DNA from: Deltaproteobacteria bacterium
GTDB taxonomy: Bacteria; Myxococcota; Kuafuiibacteriia; Kuafuiibacteriales; Kuafuiibacteriaceae
DNA: 64,000 nucleotides
Direction of reading: 5' to 3'
Assembly: GCA_016713425.1 (NCBI GenBank)
Contig: JADJPE010000005.1
Span: 6,298,501-6,362,500, forward strand
In this document: positions 9,491-17,810 of the stretch, in pieces
Numbering within the stretch: the stretch's first letter is position 1
Layout of the letters: each line of letters begins with the position of its first letter
Notes under the pieces: generated by a model
Database searches by the model: none
The model's input: the letters and a program-made list of their open reading frames with translations, nothing else
Told to the model about the DNA's origin: nothing
Made by a program: the position numbers and the translations under genes

Positions 9491-10465
9491 TTGGCCGTCG
9501 AGGGATCGTACAAGCGCGTCGTCGGCGATTTGAGGTGGGTCCTCCAACACCGAGCAAGCCAAGGATTCGTCGAGGCCCTTATGAACATCGAGGAGCGCCC
9601 AGGCGAACCGACCGCGTTCCTGAGCGAGGCCCGCGAGGCGCTGGACGCTGACTTCCGATCCCTTCGCGACCGAGTCCGTTTCCGACCCGCCGACTCAAAC
9701 CGCCTCGACGCGTTAGCGCTTGCCGTTGACCATTTGGAGGAAACGGTCCTCAAGCTCCGTAAGCGCGCCTTTCGATGCATCGAAGAAGAACGTGGGCGGA
9801 ACCACTCCCGCATGGCCAAGGCGCCGGGTCGTGCGTTCGCCGAGGACTACCGCCACGTGATGGTCGCGATGGCGAGGCTTCAGGTCGTGGCGCGAGGCAT
9901 GCTTCGACCCGGAGCACTGCCAAGCAATAGCCCATGTCTGAAGCCCTTCTTTCGCCCCGAACAACCGCCTTCCGATCCAATGCTGCCGGAGTTCTTGACG
10001 GCCTATCGGCGGGCGTTCGGCTCAGCCCCGCACGCCGGTTTCTTTCGGACCACCTCGGATGGCCGCACAGTCGAAATCGACGTCGAGGGGCCAGACTTCA
10101 TTCTCGAGCTCAAGAGCGGCGCCCAGCCTCGCGGCCATCGGAACCAGCTTCTGGATCGACTGGATCCACGGGTGAATCCAAATCGAAAGGTCGTCATCGC
10201 GCTCATTTCGACCGGATTCAACCGAGCGGCGGCGCTCTATCAGCAAGGCGTCCTCGTCGCGACCTCGATTCCGCAAGCCATCGCCATGATCAAAGATCTT
10301 CGAGCGGACCCCGAGATGCGACACCGGCTCTGCGACCCACGAGGCCACCGAACGGATATGGATCGCGCCTGGCTCAGCGCTTTCGGCATTGGCCTTGGCG
10401 CTGGCACGAGCCTCGGCGTGAGCGACACATTCGAGGCGCGCCCTCAACGAAATGCGTTCATGTAG
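9491..10465 (+). CDS. Hypothetical protein with possible PD-(D/E)XK nuclease core
   Basis: The part that reads like a real protein is ~324 residues from TTG 9491; GTG 9422 and ATG 9581 are alternative starts. Residues ~10-150 are charged and helical (for example REALDADFRSLRDRVRF and ALAVDHLEETVLKLRKR). The C-terminal half contains VEIDVEGPDFILELKSG, followed by a Gln-containing helix and a beta strand (RKVVIALIST). An acidic residue, then a strand with E-x-K, then a helix is the layout of PD-(D/E)XK nucleases and their inactive relatives, but this rests on the motif alone. There is no operon partner: the next gene converges on it. A hairpin lies just after the stop. The function is not established. 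Confidence 0.6.
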   Translation: MAVEGSYKRVVGDLRWVLQHRASQGFVEALMNIEERPGEPTAFLSEAREALDADFRSLRDRVRFRPADSNRLDALALAVDHLEETVLKLRKRAFRCIEEERGRNHSRMAKAPGRAFAEDYRHVMVAMARLQVVARGMLRPGALPSNSPCLKPFFRPEQPPSDPMLPEFLTAYRRAFGSAPHAGFFRTTSDGRTVEIDVEGPDFILELKSGAQPRGHRNQLLDRLDPRVNPNRKVVIALISTGFNRAAALYQQGVLVATSIPQAIAMIKDLRADPEMRHRLCDPRGHRTDMDRAWLSAFGIGLGAGTSLGVSDTFEARPQRNAFM

Positions 10466-10516
10466 ACCTGGAGAATCGTGGGCATACGACGCGTCGATTC
10501 TCGACGCGCCTCAGGT
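10466..10516. terminator. Candidate bidirectional hairpin terminator
   Basis: Between two convergent genes, GAGAATCG (10471-10478) pairs with CGATTCTC (10495-10502) around a 16-base loop. The flanking ACCTG and CAGGT can extend the stem with a bulge. There is no clear T-run on either strand, so rho-independent function is uncertain. Confidence 0.4.
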
Positions 10517-11230
10517 CTCGGGTTGAAGCACCGAGAAGAGCACGAAGTCTCCGTTCGCGTCCGGAGATAGGCGTTCCTGGACCTCGCGATAGCCGGGCCC
10601 CAGGATGCGCACGTTGACGCTCGAAGCATCGCGCGGCACCGGTCTCGACACCGGTGTAGCCCCAAACCGGACGCCGTCGATCTCGACCGGCTGTCCTGAA
10701 GGCTCGCTCAGGACGCGAACGAGCGGCGTCGCGCGTTGAGGGGCGAGATCTTCGCCGTATTTCGCGTGAGCGGGGACCGGCGTGCGCGGGCGCGGTGTCC
10801 ATGCCGGACGCTCGCGCCGCGCCCGACCCCGGCCGCTTTCGCCCCTCGGCTCACCGCCTCGGACATCAACGACGCGCACCCCACGGTGGCCGAGCGGGCG
10901 CAGCCGCCGGCTGGTCGTGCCCGGTTTGCGGACTCGGGGCGCCATCTGAATGACGCTTCGCGGGTCACTCTTGAACCCGACCATCTCCGGTCGCACCTCG
11001 TTGCGAATCACAAGCTCTTCGTACTTCTTCTCAGCCGGCGTGCGCGCCTTGGTCCCCGAAGGGATCGCGCGAAACGCGAACGCAAGCCCGAGTCCAACCA
11101 CCAGGGCCCCAAGAATCCCGATCGCCACCCGATCGGTTCGCCGGCTGGGCTCCTCAAAGACGCCCCCTGGTCCCCCCCTGCGCGGCGTTGGCTCCGGGTC
11201 GCTCGACGTCGGCGATTCTCTCTTTGTCAT
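10511..11230 (-). CDS. Single-pass membrane protein with C-terminal PEGA-like domain
   Basis: The ATG at 11230 overlaps the stop of the PilY1-like gene in an ATGA, giving 239 residues; the longer open frame upstream only shadows that gene. The N-terminus is cytosolic and Pro/Arg-rich. It is followed by one transmembrane helix (VAIGILGALVVGLGLAFAF, ~residues 37-55), a basic linker, and a C-terminal ~65-residue domain with VRVLSEPSGQPVEIDG and FGATPV. That matches the pattern of PEGA domains, which are often extracytoplasmic and surface-associated. The tight coupling to a PilY1-like adhesin suggests a shared role in placing or anchoring it, which is inference. No enzymatic motif is visible. Confidence 0.7.
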   Translation of the reverse strand: MTKRESPTSSDPEPTPRRGGPGGVFEEPSRRTDRVAIGILGALVVGLGLAFAFRAIPSGTKARTPAEKKYEELVIRNEVRPEMVGFKSDPRSVIQMAPRVRKPGTTSRRLRPLGHRGVRVVDVRGGEPRGESGRGRARRERPAWTPRPRTPVPAHAKYGEDLAPQRATPLVRVLSEPSGQPVEIDGVRFGATPVSRPVPRDASSVNVRILGPGYREVQERLSPDANGDFVLFSVLQPET

Positions 11231-14200
11231 CGAGCATCCACCCATGGCCGCGAGAAGAGCTTCTTCACGAGCGGGCGCGAGCTCGTCATCCGGACCCCCA
11301 CCGCCGTTGTCTGTGCAGCCGTGGGCGCAGCCGACGTCCCCACGATCAGAGACTTCGACGACGTGTGAAGAACCGGAGTTCCCGGAAAGCCTTCGCCCAC
11401 GAGACGGGGCGCCGGCGCAGCGCCCGGTGTATCGGTGAGCGCGTCTTCGCACGTCTCGAAATCCATCGCGTACAACCAGGTATGCCCACCACTGCATTCA
11501 GTCGCGGCCGGCTCGAGCACCGTCCAGGCGACGACTTCGTTCGAGACGATCGGGCGCGTAATCACGCGGCTCCCTGGCGAAAGCGCGATCTTCCCGCTGC
11601 CCAAAGTCTTGCAGGACGTGCTCAAGTTCGCGGGTCCGGACGGCATGCCAACCTCCCGGGACTTATCATCGCTCACCTTGAAGAAGAAGTTCGCGGCATC
11701 CGGCTTGTCGAAATCCTCGAAATTCCCCGACCCAAACACGAGCTGCACCTCGCCGTTCGAGCCGAAGAACGCGATGGGCTCGACACCAAAGCGACGTCCA
11801 CCCCCCACGATACCCGGAGGCGTGATGTCGTCCGGCGCCTCGAACCCAGCGCTTCCGATCTTCACGCGGAGGAGCGCACCCGCTTCACTCAGAACATAGC
11901 AGTGGGTCAGTCGCCCCTCGCCTGAAGCATCCACGCACGCCGGCGCGGTTGGGTACGAACCCGGCGGGAGCGGACGCGACCAGAGAAGAGTCCCACCCTG
12001 AATGGAGAAGGCATAGAGCGTGGCCGAGCCCCCAAGTCCCCCGGTCGTCACGACCGCCGGAGTGCGGTGGCCCCCGTACAGCACCGTTCCGAGGGTCGGC
12101 GAAGCGCTCGTATTGTCGGTACTCCCCGGAAGAACCCATTCGCCCATCGTCGTGATGTTGCACGGGTTGGTGATGTCGAGCGCAAACATGCCGGGCCCCG
12201 TCTTCCCTTGGGCGCCCACGAGCACGGTGCGCGCCTCTGCCGTCGCCTCCCCCTCGTTGAAGACGACCTCAGCCGCCACCAATTCGCCCGTCATGATGGG
12301 CTGCTGGACGAGGTCATTCAAGTCATAGCGATACGTCACGCGGGGATCCTGGAGCCAGTTCGGTCGATACCGGAGGATCTCGCGGCCCGAATCGCCATCG
12401 ACCGTGTAGCCGTAGGAAACGTTCTGTGCCCCATACGTGCTCACGACATCATTCCGAGTGCCCGCCTGGAAGCCGAGCACGTATCCGTTGGACATGACAT
12501 AGATCGCCCGGGGGCGGCCCGCGACCGTGTCGAAGTCGGCGTACGACGCGTGCAGCCCATCGCGCGGTCCTTCGACCACCACGGGGCGCGTCGATCCGTT
12601 GCTGAAGAAGTTGCCCCACTTGAGCGCCGGGTGCGTATCGTCGGGTTCGCCGTTGCCATCGCGGTCGACAGAATTCGCCGGCACGTTGACCCACCGCGCC
12701 ACACCGTTTCGGAACGAACCGCCTGGGCCAAGCACCGCAACATCGCTTCCGCCAAGCACCGTGGGTCCACAGCTCCCCGCGCCATCGACCTTGCTCGCCC
12801 AGTCCGTTTCGAACAGTGGCTCCGGAACGACCACGCCACCGTGATCGATGCGATGCCACGAGATACGCGCGGGGAACCCGAGATAGTCATCGCCCGGTGG
12901 CATTCCGCCGCCGCCCGGTACCGTGAACGAATGGATGGCCGCATACGACCCGAAGGTCGACAGCGATGGACTCGTGGCCGCGTACACGCCTCGATAGGCG
13001 CGATTGAGTACGCGCGACATCGAACCCTGAATGCCCGCCGTATCGGTCGCATCAAATGCAGAGCCTTGTCCCAACGCGCTGCTGAGCGCATCCGCGTCGC
13101 TCGCGAAGACGTTCGAGACGCGGAAGACGAACATGTTGCTGTCATCATCGACGCTCTGGTAGTACGTGCGCGCCTGAGCGGCCTCAACCGCTACCGCGGC
13201 CGTTTGCCCCATGTATCCGTCGGTGAAAAGCATCGCCATGTTCTCACGACATCCGCCCACGACGCGGTTGTCGGCCTGATTGAGGTAATACGTTCGCAGA
13301 TAGCTCGGGTGATAGGTCTCGCAGACCGCGACCTGCTGACGCGCCTTGAAATCGAGCGGCGTGCCACAGTCAGAGTTGGCCGGCTGGAGCGTCGAACATC
13401 CGGCGTCGGAGTCGTCACAGACGCAGCTGTCTTCGAGTGGCCCGGACGTGCAAACGCTGGCGGCAATGCGCGTGGCGTCGCAGAAATCGGGCGCGTCGGG
13501 GTTCGGATAGATGACGAGCGGGCCTCCACCGCAGGCCAACATGCCGGCCTTCACGGTGCGGACGGCGTCGCGAAGTGGTCGGCAAAACTCATCCTCGACC
13601 AACTCCGGCGTGATCGTGCGTTTGTACCATCTTGGAAATTGATAGAGCGCCATCGCCGCTTCGAGAGCCGCTTGGGCCGAGAAGCTCCCGCCCCCTGCAC
13701 ACTGAATCGTATTGTTCACGCACCAGTCGGAAGGCCCGCCGGTTCGGTCCTCCGAGCACGCAGGCGCGTTGCGGTAATAAGGATAGTCGGGATTCGTGAG
13801 AATGCACGTGTTGATATCGCTCCACGAAGCCGGCATGCCTTCCACGCCCCAACAAGGGTACGGGTCGTAGGGCGGATTCGGAGGCGGCTGTACGTCGCAG
13901 GGCGCCATCGTTTCCGCATCGGAGAGCGTCACATAGCAGAAGCCGTCCGAGGCGCACGAGGTATAGACGCAGCACCCCGTGCCGTTGCAGTTGCAACCGA
14001 GGGGGACGAAATCTGGATCGCATCCGGGTGAGCAACCGCCGCGGACCGTCCACCCGCCGGCGCCATCGGCCACGTGACAGTCAGTATCGGCACAAGAGCA
14101 CATCGCTGGCGGAGGATCGGGCGGGTCGATCATGGGCGGCTTCGGTGGCCACGACGCGCAAGGGTCCCCGAGCCCCACCGAGCCGCAGGCTTGAATTCGC

Positions 14201-14802
14201 CAGGGCGCCATCGGATCGAACCCATCCAGCTCGCCCTGAAGGAGGCGTTCCAGGATCGCGACATCACCGAGCCCATCGGCCGTCGCCCGCCCGGTCGACA
14301 CCGGCTCGGTCATCGAAGCCCCAAAGTATCGTTCCCGACGCATGCAGTGCGTCGTCCCGCTCACCAAACCCGTCACGGCCGCCAACGACGCATCGGGATC
14401 GTCAGGACTTGGCGGCACCGCGCGACCGCCGATCTTCGCGTAGTCGCATCCATCGTACGTGAAGCCTCCGAAGAGAAAGTAGTCTTGGAAGAGCGGCAAC
14501 GTCGCGAGGACCGATCCTTTCACCAGCTCGAGGCGCGTGGCCGGGTCTCCGGGGCTGTGGCAAGAGTCGCAACCGACCGAGATGCCCATCGTCGCGGAAG
14601 CATCGATCCCCACGATCGCATTCGGCTTGGGAATCGCGTCGAGCGGATTCCAGAGCTCAGCCATCGCAAGATGCGGCGACAAACTCACGCCACCAAGCGC
14701 CGTTACGACCGCCCCGAAGAGGCAACCGATTCGGACAGGTTGCCATCGCGCGCGAGGCGTTGTGCAGCATCTGGTTGCCGAAGATCTTTCGAATGCGCCC
14801 AC
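11227..14802 (-). CDS. PilY1-like protein, Cys-rich variant (von Willebrand A plus beta-propeller)
   Basis: An 1191-residue exported protein starting at GTG 14802, with a signal peptide ending near AMA (residue ~48). It begins with a vWA-like stretch containing a MIDAS-type DASAT (~residue 66) and then CDSCHSPG. A Cys-rich insertion follows (~residues 205-480) with runs such as CSCADTDC and CNCNGTGCC. The vWA region then resumes (MAMLFTDGYMGQ). The last ~450 residues resemble the PilY1 propeller (TVLVGAQGKTGPGMFALDI) and carry a possible calcium loop, DRDGNGEPDD. PilY1 proteins sit at the type IV pilus tip and act in adhesion and mechanosensing. This one is remote from the minor pilins and coupled to a PEGA-like gene. 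The Cys content suggests a disulfide-rich surface module. Confidence 0.82.
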   Translation of the reverse strand: MGAFERSSATRCCTTPRARWQPVRIGCLFGAVVTALGGVSLSPHLAMAELWNPLDAIPKPNAIVGIDASATMGISVGCDSCHSPGDPATRLELVKGSVLATLPLFQDYFLFGGFTYDGCDYAKIGGRAVPPSPDDPDASLAAVTGLVSGTTHCMRRERYFGASMTEPVSTGRATADGLGDVAILERLLQGELDGFDPMAPWRIQACGSVGLGDPCASWPPKPPMIDPPDPPPAMCSCADTDCHVADGAGGWTVRGGCSPGCDPDFVPLGCNCNGTGCCVYTSCASDGFCYVTLSDAETMAPCDVQPPPNPPYDPYPCWGVEGMPASWSDINTCILTNPDYPYYRNAPACSEDRTGGPSDWCVNNTIQCAGGGSFSAQAALEAAMALYQFPRWYKRTITPELVEDEFCRPLRDAVRTVKAGMLACGGGPLVIYPNPDAPDFCDATRIAASVCTSGPLEDSCVCDDSDAGCSTLQPANSDCGTPLDFKARQQVAVCETYHPSYLRTYYLNQADNRVVGGCRENMAMLFTDGYMGQTAAVAVEAAQARTYYQSVDDDSNMFVFRVSNVFASDADALSSALGQGSAFDATDTAGIQGSMSRVLNRAYRGVYAATSPSLSTFGSYAAIHSFTVPGGGGMPPGDDYLGFPARISWHRIDHGGVVVPEPLFETDWASKVDGAGSCGPTVLGGSDVAVLGPGGSFRNGVARWVNVPANSVDRDGNGEPDDTHPALKWGNFFSNGSTRPVVVEGPRDGLHASYADFDTVAGRPRAIYVMSNGYVLGFQAGTRNDVVSTYGAQNVSYGYTVDGDSGREILRYRPNWLQDPRVTYRYDLNDLVQQPIMTGELVAAEVVFNEGEATAEARTVLVGAQGKTGPGMFALDITNPCNITTMGEWVLPGSTDNTSASPTLGTVLYGGHRTPAVVTTGGLGGSATLYAFSIQGGTLLWSRPLPPGSYPTAPACVDASGEGRLTHCYVLSEAGALLRVKIGSAGFEAPDDITPPGIVGGGRRFGVEPIAFFGSNGEVQLVFGSGNFEDFDKPDAANFFFKVSDDKSREVGMPSGPANLSTSCKTLGSGKIALSPGSRVITRPIVSNEVVAWTVLEPAATECSGGHTWLYAMDFETCEDALTDTPGAAPAPRLVGEGFPGTPVLHTSSKSLIVGTSAAPTAAQTTAVGVRMTSSRPLVKKLFSRPWVDAR

Positions 14803-15042
14803 GTTCCGGTCATATTTGCCTGCCCTTCCGAGTCTGGCAAGACGCCGCGTTTAGAGGAGGTCTGACGCATCAAACAACGGACACCGCCGCATTCTGCGGC
14901 ATGATGTGGGCAAGCCGAAACGCGTTCGCTGCATCGAGTGCCGCAAGAGCAACACCCCCGCATCGACCCGAGACGAAGCCTTCTAAGGACGTCTCGTTCC
15001 CCAAGGTGTCAGCAACCGAAGGGACCGGTTCATGACCTCCGC
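14803..15042. other. Intergenic region with small hairpin
   Basis: 240 bases lie between the sigma54 activator gene (stop 15043) and the Cys-rich PilY1-like gene. A perfect 6-bp hairpin (GCCGCA-TTC-TGCGGC, 14886-14900) could help end transcription of the regulator, but no clean T-run follows it. I looked for a -24/-12 (GG...GC) sigma54 promoter on the minus strand and did not find a convincing one. Confidence 0.35.
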
Positions 15043-16449
15043 CTACACTGCCTCTTCGCCCGAGGTTTCGCCCGGAGTTTCGCCCGAGGTTTCAGCGAGC
15101 GTCTTCAGCCGGGAATAGAGACGGCGCCGCGTGATGCCCAGCAAGCGGGCAGCCTTTGCCTTGTTGCCACCCGCAAGATCGATGGCCGCGTGGATCAGAT
15201 CCCGCTCGAACGCGTCGAGATTGAATCCCTCGACGAGGAGCGAGGCGGGAGGGACGGCCGATGGTAATGTGCCCGCTTTCGGCATCTCCACGAGGTCGCG
15301 CGTCCTCGTCCCCACATCGCGAAGCCCGAGATGCTCGGGTGCGATCTCGGTCGGCCCCGACAAGATGATGGCGCGCTCCAGCACGTTTTCGAGCTCTCGG
15401 ACGTTGCCCAGCCAACTGTGCGAAGCCATCACCGCCCGCGCTGATGCCCCGAGCTTTGAGGGAGGCAGGCCTCGACGTTCGAGGATCGTGGTTGAAAGTG
15501 CGTCGAGATCCTCGCGCCGCTCGCGCAGCGGTGGCACGGTGATCGTAAAGACGTTGAGCCGGTAATAGAGATCCTCTCGGAAGCTTCCGTCAGCCACCGC
15601 GGCTTCGAGGTCGCGATTGGTCGCCGCAACAATGCGGACGTCGACGGTCTCCGCCACGGTCGATCCCAGCGGGACGAACTCGCGTTCCTGGAGAAAGCGA
15701 AGGAGTTTGAGCTGGGTGGGTGGCGAGATGTCGCCGATCTCATCAAGAAAAAGCGTGCCCATACGCGCGCTCTGGAGAAGACCGTCCTTCCTCGCGGTCG
15801 CGCCCGTGAATGCGCCCTTCTCGTATCCGAACAGCTCGCTCTCGAGCAGAGCCTCCGGGAGCGCTGCACAATGAACCTCGACCAGCGGCGCCTCGGCGCG
15901 GGCGCTTTCATAGTGAATGAAGCGGGCGATACGGCTCTTGCCGGTTCCGCTCTCCCCCAAGAGCAACACCGACGCGTCGGATGCGGCGACCTTTCGCGCG
16001 TCTTCAAGAACATGCTGCATCTTGGCGCTCACCGCGACCGGCGGCGGCGTCACCCGATTGAGGAGACTCTTCACCTGAGCGGCCGACCGTCGCTGCTCGG
16101 CCAGACGGGCAACACGCATCCGGAGCTCATCCATGGCGAACGGCTTGGTCAAGTAGTCCGCCGCGCCCAGCCGCATCGCGGCGACCGCGTTGTCCGTCGT
16201 CCCGAAAGCCGTCATCACGATGACGTCGGGTGGGCTAGACATCGCGCGCGCGCGCCGGAGAACCTCCATCCCGTCGACGTCCGGCATGCGCAGGTCCGTC
16301 ACGATGACATCGGGGACCGACGCTTCCATCTGGTCGAGCGCCGCCTTTCCGCCGCGCGCGAGTGTTACGTGGTAGCCCTGCACCTCGAGCATCTCGGCGA
16401 TGATCCGCCCGAGCTTTGGTTCATCATCGACCACCAAGATTTTCGTCAT
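15043..16449 (-). CDS. Sigma54-dependent response regulator, NtrC family
   Basis: A 468-residue three-domain activator. The receiver (1-120) has the acidic pair (VDDE), phospho-acceptor Asp52 (VTDLRMPD) and a conserved Lys in LTKPF. The AAA+ domain has Walker A GESGTGKS (~165), the sigma54 loop GAFTGA (~212) and Walker B LFLDEIGDI. A Fis-type helix-turn-helix follows (GGNKAKAARLLGITRRRLYSRL). All residues needed for phosphorylation, ATP hydrolysis and sigma54 contact appear present. Its start overlaps the histidine kinase stop by 4 bases, so the two are a cognate pair. Targets are unknown; the adjacent PilY1-like gene downstream is an obvious candidate, but no -24/-12 element was identified. 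Confidence 0.95.
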   Translation of the reverse strand: MTKILVVDDEPKLGRIIAEMLEVQGYHVTLARGGKAALDQMEASVPDVIVTDLRMPDVDGMEVLRRARAMSSPPDVIVMTAFGTTDNAVAAMRLGAADYLTKPFAMDELRMRVARLAEQRRSAAQVKSLLNRVTPPPVAVSAKMQHVLEDARKVAASDASVLLLGESGTGKSRIARFIHYESARAEAPLVEVHCAALPEALLESELFGYEKGAFTGATARKDGLLQSARMGTLFLDEIGDISPPTQLKLLRFLQEREFVPLGSTVAETVDVRIVAATNRDLEAAVADGSFREDLYYRLNVFTITVPPLRERREDLDALSTTILERRGLPPSKLGASARAVMASHSWLGNVRELENVLERAIILSGPTEIAPEHLGLRDVGTRTRDLVEMPKAGTLPSAVPPASLLVEGFNLDAFERDLIHAAIDLAGGNKAKAARLLGITRRRLYSRLKTLAETSGETPGETSGEEAV

Positions 16450-17810
16450 TCTGAGTTTTCCTGTTCCAAGGGAATTCGCACCGCGAAGACCGTGCCCTGT
16501 CCAGGTTGAGATTCAACGAGATCGAGCACGCCGCCATGTCGCTCGACGAACCGGCGGGAGAGCGCGAGGCCTAAGCCCGTGCCCGAGCTTTTAGTCGTGA
16601 AGTACGGCTCGAAGAGTCGCGCCTTGGTGACGTCGTCCATGCCGTATCCGCGGTCTCGAACCAACACCACGATCTGACCGCCTCGATGCTCACCTTCAAC
16701 GACGATGATACCCTCCTCGCCCTGCGCATGGACAGCGTTCACGAGGAGATTCTCGAAGACCTGCCGCAGTCGATGCCGGTCAGCCGAGAGGACGGGCAGA
16801 CGATCGATGCGACGTTCAACCCGAACCTTCGAATGGGCCGCTTCGATCGCCTGTGCGGCTTCGTCGACCACTTGTTTGAGGTCGATGGGCGCGATCGCAA
16901 GCGGGCGGTGGCCGGAGAGCTCGAGGAAGTCTTCCGTCAGCCTGAAGAGACGATCCACTTCGCCGAGAACTTCCTTGAGCGCTTCATTGTCTCGATCCGT
17001 CAGGGACCGACCCGAGCGCTCGCCCATCAACTCGACGGACCCGCGGATCACGCCAAGGGGATTTCGGATCTCATGGGCGGCCGTTGCGCTCATCTGAGCC
17101 AACGCCTCGGCCCGAAGCGCGAGCGCATGCGACTTCGCATGCGCCTGATCGGCCTGATGGGCGCGCACGAGTGCGATGCCAAGAAGCAGCGACATCGCGA
17201 CCGATAACCCCGTGCCCAACATCAGGGCGGGAAAAAGACCTCGGCGAGGCGCCGAGAAGCGCTCGCCCGCTTCCAGAACCAGGACGTTCGGGACGCCATC
17301 GAAAGCGGTTTTCATGGGGATGTAGGCCGCGATCATATCGACCCCGCCGACCCGATAGCTCTGCCCGACCGAGGCCATACCCCCGCGCGCCACGTCGAGT
17401 CGGCCGCGATCGACGCGCAACAGATTGATGCGTCGCCCTGCGTCGCCCGAAGCATCGCCGACCACGATGTCGTGGCCATCGATGATGTAAACGGCATCCA
17501 ACACGTTGACGTCTTTGAGCCGCGCCAGCGCCACGAAGGGTTCGAGGTTCGTCGAGGGATCCAACTTCTCACGGTCAGGCCGCGATCTCTTCTCGAGAAG
17601 GCGTTGGGGAAGAAGCTCGACGGCCGACTCACCCGCGCCCAACAGCCGCTCCGCGAGAACGCGATCGACGGCATCGGCCGCCGCACGGTAAAGAATCGTC
17701 GTCGTCGTCAGGCTTGCCGCCAAGACCGAGCCGACCACCACCAGGATGATGGCATACGAACCACGCCCGACCCGGTGCTCGGTCACGAGGCCCATGTCCC
17801 CCACCCCCAA
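16446..17810 (-). CDS. Membrane-bound sensor histidine kinase
   Basis: A 454-residue kinase with two transmembrane helices (~19-42 and ~192-216) flanking a periplasmic sensor of ~150 residues. That sensor has a PAS/cache-like feel (VNVLDAVYIIDGHDIVVGDASGD). The catalytic part shows the H-box AHEIRNPLG (His ~246), the N-box (ENLLVNAVHAQ), the F-box (LFEPYFTTKS) and the G2-box (GTGLGLALS). There is no HAMP of usual length. Its start lies 28 bases inside the end of the upstream beta-barrel gene, and its stop overlaps the response regulator start. It therefore belongs to a four-gene operon whose first two products are envelope proteins. The signal sensed is unknown; a link to the state of the barrel protein is a hypothesis. 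Confidence 0.94.
   Translation of the reverse strand: MGVGDMGLVTEHRVGRGSYAIILVVVGSVLAASLTTTTILYRAAADAVDRVLAERLLGAGESAVELLPQRLLEKRSRPDREKLDPSTNLEPFVALARLKDVNVLDAVYIIDGHDIVVGDASGDAGRRINLLRVDRGRLDVARGGMASVGQSYRVGGVDMIAAYIPMKTAFDGVPNVLVLEAGERFSAPRRGLFPALMLGTGLSVAMSLLLGIALVRAHQADQAHAKSHALALRAEALAQMSATAAHEIRNPLGVIRGSVELMGERSGRSLTDRDNEALKEVLGEVDRLFRLTEDFLELSGHRPLAIAPIDLKQVVDEAAQAIEAAHSKVRVERRIDRLPVLSADRHRLRQVFENLLVNAVHAQGEEGIIVVEGEHRGGQIVVLVRDRGYGMDDVTKARLFEPYFTTKSSGTGLGLALSRRFVERHGGVLDLVESQPGQGTVFAVRIPLEQENSE

Noticed and set aside
12067..14031. A 654-residue plus-strand open frame
   Set aside because: It is antisense to the Cys-rich PilY1-like gene and has no recognisable pattern.
14803..15042. 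A sigma54 promoter controlling the Cys-rich PilY1-like gene
   Set aside because: No GG-N10-GC element with good surrounding bases was found on the minus strand.
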